DNA of 15,163 nucleotides from Actinomycetes bacterium. Lineage in GTDB: Bacteria > Actinomycetota > Actinomycetes > Actinomycetales > Microbacteriaceae. The DNA is taken from positions 1 to 15,163 of the forward strand of contig JAEWKY010000198.1 of the NCBI GenBank assembly GCA_023457615.1. The letters are read 5' to 3'. The position numbers and the translations under genes were made by a program. The notes below the pieces were generated by a model that saw only the letters and a list, made by a program, of their open reading frames with translations, was not told where the DNA came from and ran no database searches. Shown here piece by piece: positions 1 through 6,789 of this stretch; the first letter of the stretch is position 1, and each line of letters opens with the position of its first letter.

Positions 1-153
1 GTGCGGCTCGGGGCGTGGTCGTGGCCGGCCGTCGCGGCGTCGTTCAGCAGGTTCGCCGCGGAGCTGACCGAGGTCGAGCCGGCGGAGCTGCGCGCGGCGT
101 TCGGCGAGCTCGCGGAGCGCTCGGCACGCGCGTCGGCGTCAACCCCCTCGTGA
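1..153 (+). CDS. C-terminal tail of an unrecognised protein (5' truncated)
   Basis: The frame is open from the window edge to a TGA at 151-153 and gives about 50 residues. Almost every third codon base is G or C (48 of 50 sense codons), which is the coding signature seen across the window, so I take it as the end of a real gene that starts outside. The visible part has a short aromatic stretch (GAWSWPAVAASF) and then an acidic/alanine-rich amphipathic segment (ELTEVEPAELRAAFGELAER), likely helical, ending in a Ser/Ala tail. I do not recognise the family. The GTG at position 1 is unlikely to be the true start. Confidence 0.6.
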   Translation: MRLGAWSWPAVAASFSRFAAELTEVEPAELRAAFGELAERSARASASTPS

Positions 154-170
154 GGTCCGCCCGGCGCGCG

Positions 171-176
171 TACCGT
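171..176 (+). promoter_or_regulatory. Putative -10 element (TACCGT) for a leaderless gene
   Basis: TACCGT fits the actinobacterial TANNNT -10 pattern and ends 8 nt before the ATG at 185. No Shine-Dalgarno sequence lies between, so transcription could begin at or near the start codon. No convincing -35 is seen. Confidence 0.35.
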
Positions 177-184
177 CGGGTGTC

Positions 185-388
185 ATGAGCGATCCCCGCG
201 ACACCGACCCCGGCGCGAACGCGACGGGCAGCCAGACCGACCCCGCGGCCCCCGACTGGACGCTGGTCGACTCGGGGCAGTCCGACGACATCGAGAACAG
301 CCTCACCGGCCAGGGCGTCTCCGACCGGGAGACCGTCGCCGACCTCGAGTCGGCGGAAGGTGAGTCGGCGGAAGGCGACGACGCGTAA
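185..388 (+). CDS. Small acidic, probably disordered protein (67 aa)
   Basis: ATG start at 185, TAA at 386-388. Almost all third codon positions are G or C, so this is a real small gene and not a shadow; the minus-strand frames across it look like shadows. The protein has no Cys, no Lys and no hydrophobic stretch. It is rich in Asp, Glu, Gly, Ser and Thr and has one Trp in a PDWTLVDSGQ segment. There is no signal peptide. The last 15 residues contain an exact ESAEG-ESAEG duplication encoded by a 15-bp tandem repeat. I do not recognise the family and give it no function. It is probably monocistronic: a possible hairpin follows it, and the next gene has its own promoter-like element. Confidence 0.7.
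   Translation: MSDPRDTDPGANATGSQTDPAAPDWTLVDSGQSDDIENSLTGQGVSDRETVADLESAEGESAEGDDA
347..376 (+). repeat. 15-bp tandem duplication inside the small acidic gene
   Basis: Two adjacent 15-bp units at 347-361 and 362-376 differ only in their last base. They encode ESAEG twice. The only A- or T-ending codons in this part of the gene (GAA, GGT) lie in the repeat, which fits a recent in-frame duplication. Confidence 0.8.
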
Positions 389-396
389 GTGTAGTC

Positions 397-416
397 GTCC
401 GCGGTCCGCGGCGGAC
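397..416 (+). terminator. Possible hairpin terminator after the small acidic gene
   Basis: GTCCGC (397-402) and GCGGAC (411-416) are a perfect 6-bp inverted repeat with an 8-nt loop, starting 8 nt after the stop codon at 388. A C-run follows instead of a T-run, as is common for hairpins in very GC-rich actinobacteria. The call is weak. Confidence 0.3.
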
Positions 417-455
417 CCCCCTTGCCGTCGACGTGGAGACGCCGCACATCCCCGG

Positions 456-461
456 TAAATT
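456..461 (+). promoter_or_regulatory. Putative -10 element (TAAATT) for the RsbQ-cyclase operon
   Basis: TAAATT stands out in a GC-rich stretch and ends 6 nt before the GTG at 468, so the expected transcription start falls on the start codon itself. AGGG at 462-465 is too close to the GTG (2 nt) to act as a Shine-Dalgarno sequence. Leaderless translation is therefore likely. No clear -35 is visible. Confidence 0.45.
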
Positions 462-467
462 AGGGAT

Positions 468-1283
468 GTGGAGACCTCAGCGCCGGTCGTCGACGTCCTG
501 AGAAGGAACAACGTCGTCGTCTCCGGCGTGCCCGACGGGCGGCCGCTCGTGCTCGTCCACGGCTTCGGCTGCAGCCAGGAGATGTGGCGCCTCGTCGCCC
601 CGGCCTTCGAGCACGACCACCGCGTCGTGCGGTTCGACCTCGTCGGCGCCGGCGGCTCCGACCGCTCCGCCTACTCGCCGGGCAAGTACGACTCGCTGCA
701 CGGCTACGCCGACGACCTCCTCGAGCTGCTCGCCGCGCTCGACCTGCGGGACGCCCTCGTCGTCGGCCACTCCGTGAGCGCGATGATCGCGGTGCTCGCC
801 GCCAACCGCGACGCCTCGCGCATCGGCGCCCTCGTGCTGCTCGGCCCCTCCCCGCGCTACCTCGACGCCGAGGGCTACGCGGGCGGCTTCACGCAGGAGG
901 CGATCGACGGGCTGCTCGACCAGCTCGACGCCAACTACCTCGGCTGGTCGCAGGCGATCGCGCCGGCCATCATGGGGCAGCCCGATCGGGGCGAGCTCGG
1001 CGCCGAGCTCACCGAGAGCTTCTGCGCGACCGATCCCGAGATCGCGCGGCACTTCGCGCGCGTGACCTTCCTCTCCGACAACCGCGAGGACCTCGTCGAC
1101 GTGCGCGTGCCGACCCTCGTCGTGCAGACCCGGGACGACATCATCGCGCCCGAGTTCGTCGGCCGGTACGTGCACGCGGCGATCCCCGGCTCGGTGCTCG
1201 CGGAGATCCCGGTCTCGGGTCACCTTCCCCATCTGTCCGGTCCCGACGAGGTGGTCGCGGCCATCCGGACGTTCGAGGGCTGA
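468..1283 (+). CDS. rsbQ: RsbQ-family alpha/beta hydrolase
   Basis: A 271-aa protein, close to the 269 aa of Bacillus subtilis RsbQ, and similar along its whole length as I recall that sequence: RRNNVVVSG near the N-terminus, HGFGCSQEMW (31-40), FDLVGAGGSD (56-65), and DNREDL before VRVPTLVVQTRDDIIAP. The nucleophile elbow is GHSVSA with Ser102; Asp224 and His252 complete the triad. There is no signal peptide, so it is cytoplasmic. RsbQ is needed for RsbP activity in energy-stress signalling and is thought to supply or process a small ligand for the RsbP PAS domain; plant D14/KAI2 strigolactone and karrikin receptors are relatives. Only 3 nt separate it from the next gene, a PAS-domain diguanylate cyclase, so that protein is the likely partner. 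GTG at 468 is preferred because similarity begins at about residue 10. The family is clear; the ligand is unknown. Confidence 0.9.
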   Translation: METSAPVVDVLRRNNVVVSGVPDGRPLVLVHGFGCSQEMWRLVAPAFEHDHRVVRFDLVGAGGSDRSAYSPGKYDSLHGYADDLLELLAALDLRDALVVGHSVSAMIAVLAANRDASRIGALVLLGPSPRYLDAEGYAGGFTQEAIDGLLDQLDANYLGWSQAIAPAIMGQPDRGELGAELTESFCATDPEIARHFARVTFLSDNREDLVDVRVPTLVVQTRDDIIAPEFVGRYVHAAIPGSVLAEIPVSGHLPHLSGPDEVVAAIRTFEG

Positions 1284-1286
1284 GGC

Positions 1287-2693
1287 ATGCCCGAGCACGA
1301 GGACTTCGAGGAGCTGTACCACGACGCCCCCGTCGGGTACTTCACGACCCGGCTCGACGACCGCATCACGCGCGTCAACCGCCGGTTCCTGGAGTGGACG
1401 GGCTATGAGGAGCAGGATGTCGTCGGCGCGAGGTTCGTCGACCTCCTCGACGCCGGCACGCAGCTCTTCTACGAGACCCGGCACGTGCCCGTGCTGCACC
1501 TCGAGGGCGAGACCCGCGAGGTCGTGCTCGGCCTGCGCCGCAAGGACGGCGAGGTCATGCCGATCCTCATCAACTCGGTGCTCGTGCTCGGCCCCGACGA
1601 CGAGCCGCGGCTCGTGCGCTCGGCCGTGTTCGACGCCACGACCCGCAGCCAGTACGAACGCGACCTCGTGACCGAGCGGCGCGCCGCGGAGTCGGCGGCC
1701 GCGCGGGTGCAGGTGCTGCAGAACGCGTCGCAGCAGTTCGCCGAGAGCTCGTCGCAGGCGGAGCTCGCCGAGGCCCTGCACCGCATCGTCGCGGATTCCC
1801 TCGTCGCCTCCGTCGCCTGCGTCGCCACGATCGACGGCGAGGGGGAGCTCGAGGTCATCGCGGGCGTGAACCCCCTGGCCGGGCTGTACGAGCGCACCGA
1901 CGCGCGCCCCGGCGCCGAGGCGCTGCGGCAGGGTCGGGCGATGCTCCTCCCCGACCGCGACGCGATCGCGGGCGACTACCCCGTGATCGCCCAGGCGATG
2001 CGCACGGCGCGCCTCGAGGGGCTCGCGGCGTTCCCGCTGCTGCGGGATCACGCGCCGTTCGGCATCGTCGCGGCGTTCTTCGCCCGTCGGCGCGAGCTCG
2101 AGCCCGCCGCGATCGAGCTCGTCGAGGCCATCTGCCGCCAGGCCGCGCAGACCCTCGCGCGCATCCGCCTGCAGGAGGAGCTCGCCCACCTCGCCCTCCA
2201 CGACCAGCTCACCGGGCTCGCCAATCGCGCCCTGCTGCGGGAGCACATCGACGCCGCGCTCGCCGGCAGCGCCCGCACCGCGCGTCCGATCGCGATGATG
2301 TTCCTCGACCTCGACGGGTTCAAGCCGGTCAACGACAGGCTCGGCCACACGACGGGAGACGAGGTGCTGCGCGAGGTCGCGCGGCGGCTGCGCGGAGCAG
2401 TGCGCGACTCCGACATCATCGGACGGTTCGGCGGCGACGAGTTCATCGTGCTGTGCCCCGACACCGACCACGACGACGCCGCGCACATCGCCGAACGGCT
2501 GCGCCAGGCGATCGCCGAGCCGATGCCGTGGCTGCCGGCGGGCTTCGCCGTCTCGGCGAGCGTCGGCGTCGTCGTGCAGCGCCCGGCTCCCGAGCTGCGT
2601 CCCACGACCGACGACCTGCTCGAGCTCGCCGACACCGAGATGTACCGGGCGAAGAACGCGGGGCGCAACCGCGTGAGCCTCGCCGCCCGCTGA
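1287..2693 (+). CDS. PAS-GAF-GGDEF diguanylate cyclase
   Basis: A soluble 468-aa sensor enzyme. An N-terminal PAS domain (about 6-116, starting FEELYHDAPVGYF) is followed by a charged alanine-rich helical linker (about 118-155), a GAF domain (about 152-296) and a GGDEF domain (about 300-466). The active-site loop is intact GGDEF at 382-386. Asp341 in FLDLDGF, Asn349 and Asp358 occupy the usual metal and guanine positions, so it should make c-di-GMP from two GTP. An RxxD inhibitory site is present (Arg373, Asp376), five residues before GGDEF, so product feedback is expected. No transmembrane segment is seen. The ATG lies 3 nt after the rsbQ stop, and GAGGG at 1275-1279 can serve as Shine-Dalgarno, so translation is probably coupled. 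The PAS domain plus linker resembles the layout of RsbP, with the PP2C output replaced by GAF-GGDEF. There is no EAL domain. Confidence 0.93.
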   Translation: MPEHEDFEELYHDAPVGYFTTRLDDRITRVNRRFLEWTGYEEQDVVGARFVDLLDAGTQLFYETRHVPVLHLEGETREVVLGLRRKDGEVMPILINSVLVLGPDDEPRLVRSAVFDATTRSQYERDLVTERRAAESAAARVQVLQNASQQFAESSSQAELAEALHRIVADSLVASVACVATIDGEGELEVIAGVNPLAGLYERTDARPGAEALRQGRAMLLPDRDAIAGDYPVIAQAMRTARLEGLAAFPLLRDHAPFGIVAAFFARRRELEPAAIELVEAICRQAAQTLARIRLQEELAHLALHDQLTGLANRALLREHIDAALAGSARTARPIAMMFLDLDGFKPVNDRLGHTTGDEVLREVARRLRGAVRDSDIIGRFGGDEFIVLCPDTDHDDAAHIAERLRQAIAEPMPWLPAGFAVSASVGVVVQRPAPELRPTTDDLLELADTEMYRAKNAGRNRVSLAAR

Positions 2694-2727
2694 GGCCGAT
2701 CCGCGACCGCCCCTGCGGGATGCCGGG

Positions 2728-3579
2728 TCAGACGGAGACGGTCTCCTCGACCTGCTCGGGCGTCGCGCGCTCGTAGCCCGGGCCCTCGGCCGGGATGCCG
2801 TGCTTGTCGAGCGCCGACTCGACGATCGTGAGCCCCTCCATGCCGGGGAGCTTCGCGATGTGCGAGTCGATGTCGCGGATGAGGCGACGCCCCTCGGTGC
2901 CGCCGAAGAGCTGGCCCATGACGTGCTTCACCTCGGACTCCGACGAGATGCCCGAGCCGACCGGGGCCCACGCCTTGCGGAGCGCGAAGCGCGCGATGAC
3001 CTGGGCCTTCTTGCTCTTCGCGAGGCGATCGCGCGCCTGGGTCGCGTAGAAGGCGACGTGCTTGGTCTCCTGCTGCGCGATCCGCTTCAGCAGCTCGGCG
3101 AGCACGGGGTGGTTCTCCTGCTTGGCCATGCGGTGGTAGGCGGCGTTCGCCGACCACTCGTTCGCCGCGCCCCAGGCCATGTGCACGGCGACGAAGTCGT
3201 TGCCGACGAGCCCGCCCAGCAGCGACTGCTTGATCGGGTCGAGGCGGTCCTTCCATCCGAGCTTGAGCCGCGTGGCCTTGAGCTCGTCGTAGTCGACGGT
3301 GATGCCGTGCTTGCCGAGCACGGCGGCGAGCGCCTCGCCGTGCCAGAACTCCTCGCGGTTCCACATCGTCATGAACGAGCCGATCTCCGGCTCCTTGTGC
3401 GAGGGCGTGGTCAGCAGATCGCGCAGGTAGCAGACGGTGTGGTACTCGACATCGCACATGTAGCGCAGCACGCGGAGGCTCTCCGGCGGCAGCGGGTCGG
3501 TCTCGAACGCCTCGAGGTCGAGGTCGGTCCAGGTGACCGGCTCGGACTGCGCGGTGTACCTGTCGATGTCGAACGCCAC
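2728..3579 (-). CDS. Ferritin-like diiron protein (complete ligand set)
   Basis: A 283-aa protein starting at GTG 3579, with AGGGAG at 3586-3591 giving a 6-nt spacer; an ORF longer upstream would run into the preceding gene. It carries the six-residue diiron pattern of acyl-ACP desaturases and related ferritin-like oxidases: Glu46 (helix 1), Glu77-x-x-His80, Glu141, and Glu171-x-x-His174. Spacings between ligands (31, 64, 30) are close to those of plant stearoyl-ACP desaturase as I recall them (38, 53, 33). No signal peptide or membrane segment is seen. It is the last gene of a leftward operon, 11 nt after the acyl-CoA reductase/HAD gene, and it is paralogous to the first gene of that operon. 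The context suggests oxidation or desaturation of a long-chain acyl or alkyl lipid, possibly vinyl-ether formation, but the substrate is not visible from sequence. A fatty-aldehyde oxygenase is an alternative. Confidence 0.75.
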   Translation of the reverse strand: MAFDIDRYTAQSEPVTWTDLDLEAFETDPLPPESLRVLRYMCDVEYHTVCYLRDLLTTPSHKEPEIGSFMTMWNREEFWHGEALAAVLGKHGITVDYDELKATRLKLGWKDRLDPIKQSLLGGLVGNDFVAVHMAWGAANEWSANAAYHRMAKQENHPVLAELLKRIAQQETKHVAFYATQARDRLAKSKKAQVIARFALRKAWAPVGSGISSESEVKHVMGQLFGGTEGRRLIRDIDSHIAKLPGMEGLTIVESALDKHGIPAEGPGYERATPEQVEETVSV

Positions 3580-3585
3580 GGGTGG

Positions 3586-3591
3586 CTCCCT
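3586..3591 (-). promoter_or_regulatory. Shine-Dalgarno AGGGAG that fixes the start of the diiron gene
   Basis: AGGGAG on the minus strand begins in the TAA stop of the upstream gene (3591-3593) and lies 6 nt before GTG 3579. It separates this gene from the preceding one, although the minus strand also shows a much longer open frame running through 5715. Confidence 0.7.
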
Positions 3592-5918
3592 TACTCGGAG
3601 GGGGTCGTCTCGGAGGGCTTCGGAGTCGGGGCGGACGCCGGATTGCCGTCCATCAAAGCACGCTCGGGTGAACGCATGCCCTTCTTCCAGTTGTGCACCG
3701 GCCAGTGGCGCTTCTTCGCCTCGGCCGCGAGCTGCGGATCGGGGTTGACCGCGGTGGGGTGCCCGACCATCTCGAGCCAGCCGAGGTCGGCGTGGCTGTC
3801 GCCGTAGCCGTACGACGCGGCGAGGTCGGCGCCGTGCTCCTTCGCGTACCGCGTGAGCCACGCGGCGCGGGACTCGTCGACGATCGGCGGCTTCGTGAGA
3901 TAGCCCGTGAGCACCCCGTCCTTGGCGTGCATGTGCGTCGCGACGACGTCGTCGAAGAGGTTCGCGAAGGGCTTGGCGAGCAGCCCGATCGATCCCGAGA
4001 CGAGCACCGTGCGGTGGCCCGCGGCCTTGTGCGCCCGGATCTGCTCGAGCGCGGCGACGCTCGTGTGGCGGCGCATCGTGTCGCTGTAGCCGCCCGCGAC
4101 GATCTTCTCGAGACGCGCGACCGGCATCCCCTCGTAGCGTCGCAGGAAGGAGCGGATGAACTCGCCGCGGTTGCGGCGCTCGGCCCGCAGGTACCCGGGC
4201 ACCGAGCCCAGGATGCGCGCGACCTCGGCGGGCCAGGCCGCCTTCCGGAACCCCGCGGAGCGCACCCAGAGGTACTGCTGCACGATGTTCGAGTCGACGA
4301 CGGTGCCCTCCATGTCGAAGATCGCGAGCACGTCGCCGCGCGGCGGCAGCTCCCGCACGCGCGGGGGCACCGCGGCGGCGCGCTCGGCCTGACGCGCGCG
4401 CGAGAAGGCCTTGGTGAGCTTCGCGATCGCGGGGAAGTGCACGTTCTGGAGGTAGTCGTCCCAGTCGATCGCCGCGATGTCGAAGCCCTTGTCGGCCTTC
4501 TCCTTCGCCGGCAGGGCGTCGTGGAGAGCCCGCAGGTTCGAGTCGTCGAAGATGAGCTCGGTCTCGACGTACACGCGGTAGAGCGAGACGAAGTTGCGCA
4601 GGGTCGCGAGGTCGGCGACGCCCTTCTGCAGCTGCGCGAGGGTCTTCTGCGAGCCCTTCGTCTTCGGCAGCACGCGGAGTGCGCGCTCGCCCGCCTTCAC
4701 GCGGCGCTCGAGACGGTTGATGCCGCGCTCGACCTTCTCCGGGCCGGGGAAGCGCCAGACCGGCGCCTCGATGGGCTTGCCGTTGCGATCGGTGAGCGGG
4801 TTCTTCACGAAGAACTCGTGCACGTTCTCGTACATCTGGTGGAACGGCACGGGATTCGAGGCGCCCGACGCGACGTGGAAGTACTCGGGGTCGCCCTTCT
4901 TCGCGGGGTTCGCCGCGGCGGCGATGATCGTGTTGACGACGTAGTCGACCGGGATGAGGTCGAGGATGCTGTCCGGCAGCCCGGGGAACTCGGGGAGCTG
5001 CCCCTTGCCGTAGGCCATGATGAGCGGGTCGGCGACCTTGAAGCCGTCGATCCAGCCCGGGAACGGGTGCTTGAGGGCGCTCTCGATGATCGCCGGCCGC
5101 ACGACCGACAGGCGGTGGTCGACGCCCCACAGCTCCTCCGCGGCGCGCTCGGAGAAGGCCTTCGAGAGCGTGTACACGTCGGTCCAACCGAGGCTCTGGG
5201 CGCGGGTGCGTCCGGCATCCACGAGCTCCTGGCGCACCCAGGCGACGCGGGCGATCTCGCTCCACTTCGCGACGGCCTGGGGGCCCTCCTTGCCGTGCTC
5301 GTCCTGGGCCGTCTTCATGAAGCCGCGGAGCCGGTGCGGCTCGCGCGACTCGTTCTCGATGCGCCGGTGCGCGTCGAACGCCGAGGCGTACTCGGCGCGC
5401 CAGTCGATGTCGTGCTTGAGGCTCGTCTCGGGCGCGACGCCCTTGCGCAGGCCCTGCACGTAGCACGTGGAGACGTGCACGACGCGCGGGTCGCCGCCGG
5501 AGGCGCGCAGGGCCTCGTAGAGGTTGACGACGCCGCCGATGTTGGCGTCGAACGACTCGTTGATCGGGTCGTCGAACGACACGCTCGCGGCGCTGTGGAT
5601 GACGAGGTCGAGGTCTTTCGCGAGCTTGAGCGGCGAGCTCAGCCCGCCCTCGACGACCTTGATGCGGTTCGCGACCGCGTCGTCGATGCCCTTCTCGCCC
5701 ACCTTGTCGCGCCACGCGGCGAAGACGGGCTTCTTGAGCAGGCCGCGCACGCGGTCCTCCGCCGTCGCGCCGCCCTTCACGCGCACGAGGATCGTGACCG
5801 TCGTGCCGGGGTGGTCGTTGAGCAGTCGCTCGAGCACGGCCTGACCGACGAAGCCGGTCGCTCCGGTGAGGAAGACCTTCGCGGAGCCGAGGTCGAGGGT
5901 CGCCTTCTGGGGGGTCAC
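3591..5918 (-). CDS. Fatty acyl-CoA reductase fused to a HAD-IB phosphatase
   Basis: A 775-aa fusion. Residues about 13-365 are an extended SDR of the acyl-CoA reductase (male-sterility) type: nucleotide loop TGATGFVGQ at 19-27, HSAASVSFD at about 108-116, catalytic Tyr249-x-x-x-Lys253. Residues about 440-505 look like the FAR C-terminal domain (FDDSNLRALHDAL and FDIAAIDWDDYL). Residues about 529-745 are a HAD-IB hydrolase: DMEGT at 535-539 with nucleophile Asp535, motif II Ser641, motif IV GDSHAD at 706-711. The second acid of the DxD motif is Glu537, as in enolase-phosphatase DIEGT, so activity is plausible. The Pro/Ser/Thr-rich tail (about 760-775) is probably disordered. FAR enzymes reduce acyl-CoA to fatty alcohol with NADPH, the alcohol substrate of alkyl-DHAP synthase. 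GTG 5918 overlaps the upstream stop by 4 bases (GTGA), so it is translationally coupled. The HAD substrate is unknown; a phospholipid or glycerol phosphate is a guess. Confidence 0.85.
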   Translation of the reverse strand: MTPQKATLDLGSAKVFLTGATGFVGQAVLERLLNDHPGTTVTILVRVKGGATAEDRVRGLLKKPVFAAWRDKVGEKGIDDAVANRIKVVEGGLSSPLKLAKDLDLVIHSAASVSFDDPINESFDANIGGVVNLYEALRASGGDPRVVHVSTCYVQGLRKGVAPETSLKHDIDWRAEYASAFDAHRRIENESREPHRLRGFMKTAQDEHGKEGPQAVAKWSEIARVAWVRQELVDAGRTRAQSLGWTDVYTLSKAFSERAAEELWGVDHRLSVVRPAIIESALKHPFPGWIDGFKVADPLIMAYGKGQLPEFPGLPDSILDLIPVDYVVNTIIAAAANPAKKGDPEYFHVASGASNPVPFHQMYENVHEFFVKNPLTDRNGKPIEAPVWRFPGPEKVERGINRLERRVKAGERALRVLPKTKGSQKTLAQLQKGVADLATLRNFVSLYRVYVETELIFDDSNLRALHDALPAKEKADKGFDIAAIDWDDYLQNVHFPAIAKLTKAFSRARQAERAAAVPPRVRELPPRGDVLAIFDMEGTVVDSNIVQQYLWVRSAGFRKAAWPAEVARILGSVPGYLRAERRNRGEFIRSFLRRYEGMPVARLEKIVAGGYSDTMRRHTSVAALEQIRAHKAAGHRTVLVSGSIGLLAKPFANLFDDVVATHMHAKDGVLTGYLTKPPIVDESRAAWLTRYAKEHGADLAASYGYGDSHADLGWLEMVGHPTAVNPDPQLAAEAKKRHWPVHNWKKGMRSPERALMDGNPASAPTPKPSETTPSE

Positions 5919-6691
5919 GGAACCAGTCTCGCAGCCACGGTGGGCCCGAGGGGAGCCAGGCCCGGCAGCGCGGCGATCGCGGAGGCGAGCTCCGCGGCCC
6001 GGGCGGCGCCCTCCGTGCCGCCGAACACGACGGTCTCGAAGAACGTGCGCTCCTCGGCGGGGCGCTCGGTCGCGCCGACCGGCCACGCGGTCTGCTTGAC
6101 CGTCCTCGCCGTGAGGGTGCGGGCGCGCGACGACTCGGCGAGCCGGCGGTGCGCCTCCTCGGCGAGGAATCGGATGTGACGGTCCTTGATCTCGAGCACC
6201 ATCGCGACGACGGCGTGGAGCCCGCCCGCGAGGCCCTCGAGCCGGCGGTAGGCGGCGCTCGTGACCCACTCGTCGATGAGGCCGATCGTCACGTGCGCGG
6301 CGACGAGCTTCGGGCCCGCGATGTTGCCGGCGATCGCGCGCAGCACGGGGCCGCGGCGATCGGCACGCTCGACCCGGGACTTGCGAAGCATGCCGTCCGC
6401 GGAATCCGTCGGATGCCCGGTCGCCTCGAGCACGGCGGTGAGGGCGTCGGCGATCCAGAACTTCTCGAACGCCCACGTGGTGAGGAAGGCCGTGACGCGC
6501 GCGTCCTTGTGCGTCGCGGTCACGAGGAGGTTGCGCATGCGGTGCATCGTCGAGCTCTCGAGGTCGCGCAGCACGCGGATGAGGCGGGCGGCGTCGGCGT
6601 CGACATCCTCGGGGGCGAGGTGGGAGAGATCCATCTCCGACCGGTGGTTGCCGCGGGCGGTGCGCGCGAACTCACGGACGTCGAACGTCAT
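5915..6691 (-). CDS. Ferritin-like paralogue with a degenerate metal site
   Basis: A 258-aa protein, first gene of the leftward operon. ATG 6691 has GGAAGGG at 6700-6706 (8-nt spacer); an upstream in-frame ATG at 6775 would place the start in the control region and is not preferred. It aligns without gaps at several points with the diiron protein at 2728-3579: DLESSTMH with DVEYHTVC, AFEKFWIADAL with NREEFWHGEAL, DEWVTSAAY with NEWSANAAY, and FGGTEG near the C-terminus. Glu45, Glu141 and the last His (172) are kept. However, Glu77-x-x-His80 is replaced by Lys77 and Ile80, and the Glu of the last ExxH is Lys169. It should therefore not bind two irons in the standard way. It may be a structural partner of the active paralogue or a lipid-binding protein. 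This role is inference; the paralogy is visible. Confidence 0.75.
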   Translation of the reverse strand: MTFDVREFARTARGNHRSEMDLSHLAPEDVDADAARLIRVLRDLESSTMHRMRNLLVTATHKDARVTAFLTTWAFEKFWIADALTAVLEATGHPTDSADGMLRKSRVERADRRGPVLRAIAGNIAGPKLVAAHVTIGLIDEWVTSAAYRRLEGLAGGLHAVVAMVLEIKDRHIRFLAEEAHRRLAESSRARTLTARTVKQTAWPVGATERPAEERTFFETVVFGGTEGAARAAELASAIAALPGLAPLGPTVAARLVP

Positions 6692-6789
6692 CGGGAAAGC
6701 CCTTCCGGTGATCGAGCAGCGCCGCGGGCGCCGGTCGCGGGCCGACCCCTGCACGACTCGGAACCGGCCCGCCACGTATCGTATGGCAC
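6692..6789. promoter_or_regulatory. Divergent control region between the two lipid operons
   Basis: This 98-bp region holds the control signals for two three-gene operons. The only AT-richer patch is TATCGTAT at 6777-6784. It reads TATCGT (-10-like, plus strand, 7 nt before ATG 6790) and TACGAT (-10-like, minus strand, at 6778-6783). A single nearly symmetric element could therefore drive both directions. The leftward message would have a leader of roughly 80 nt containing the Shine-Dalgarno at 6700-6706. GCGCC-GCG-GGCGC is a short palindrome in the middle of the region; I see no larger operator. Confidence 0.45.

Noticed and set aside
466..468. ATG start at 466 overlapping the rsbQ GTG
   Set aside because: It is in a different frame from the RsbQ-like protein; the correct frame starts at GTG 468.
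477..2486. 669-aa open frame on the minus strand opposite rsbQ and the diguanylate cyclase
   Set aside because: It is low-complexity Arg/Glu/Asp/Val-rich, with no family motif, and mirrors two well-supported plus-strand genes. It is an artefact of high GC.
2694..2727. Terminator between the convergent cyclase and diiron genes
   Set aside because: No stem longer than a few base pairs could be found in the 34-bp gap.
2728..3579. Aldehyde-deformylating oxygenase making alkanes from FAR-derived aldehyde
   Set aside because: Not excluded, but the co-transcribed FAR partner and divergent agpS point to ether lipids; FAR enzymes of this type usually release alcohol. Kept only as an alternative.
2728..5715. 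A single 995-aa minus-strand protein including the diiron domain
   Set aside because: Only its last 283 residues look like protein. The upstream part is an Arg-rich shadow of the FAR-HAD gene, and the Shine-Dalgarno at 3586-3591 marks the true start.
3693..6179. 828-aa open frame on the plus strand opposite the FAR-HAD gene
   Set aside because: The composition is shadow-like and no motifs are seen; the minus-strand gene has clear SDR, FAR and HAD motifs.
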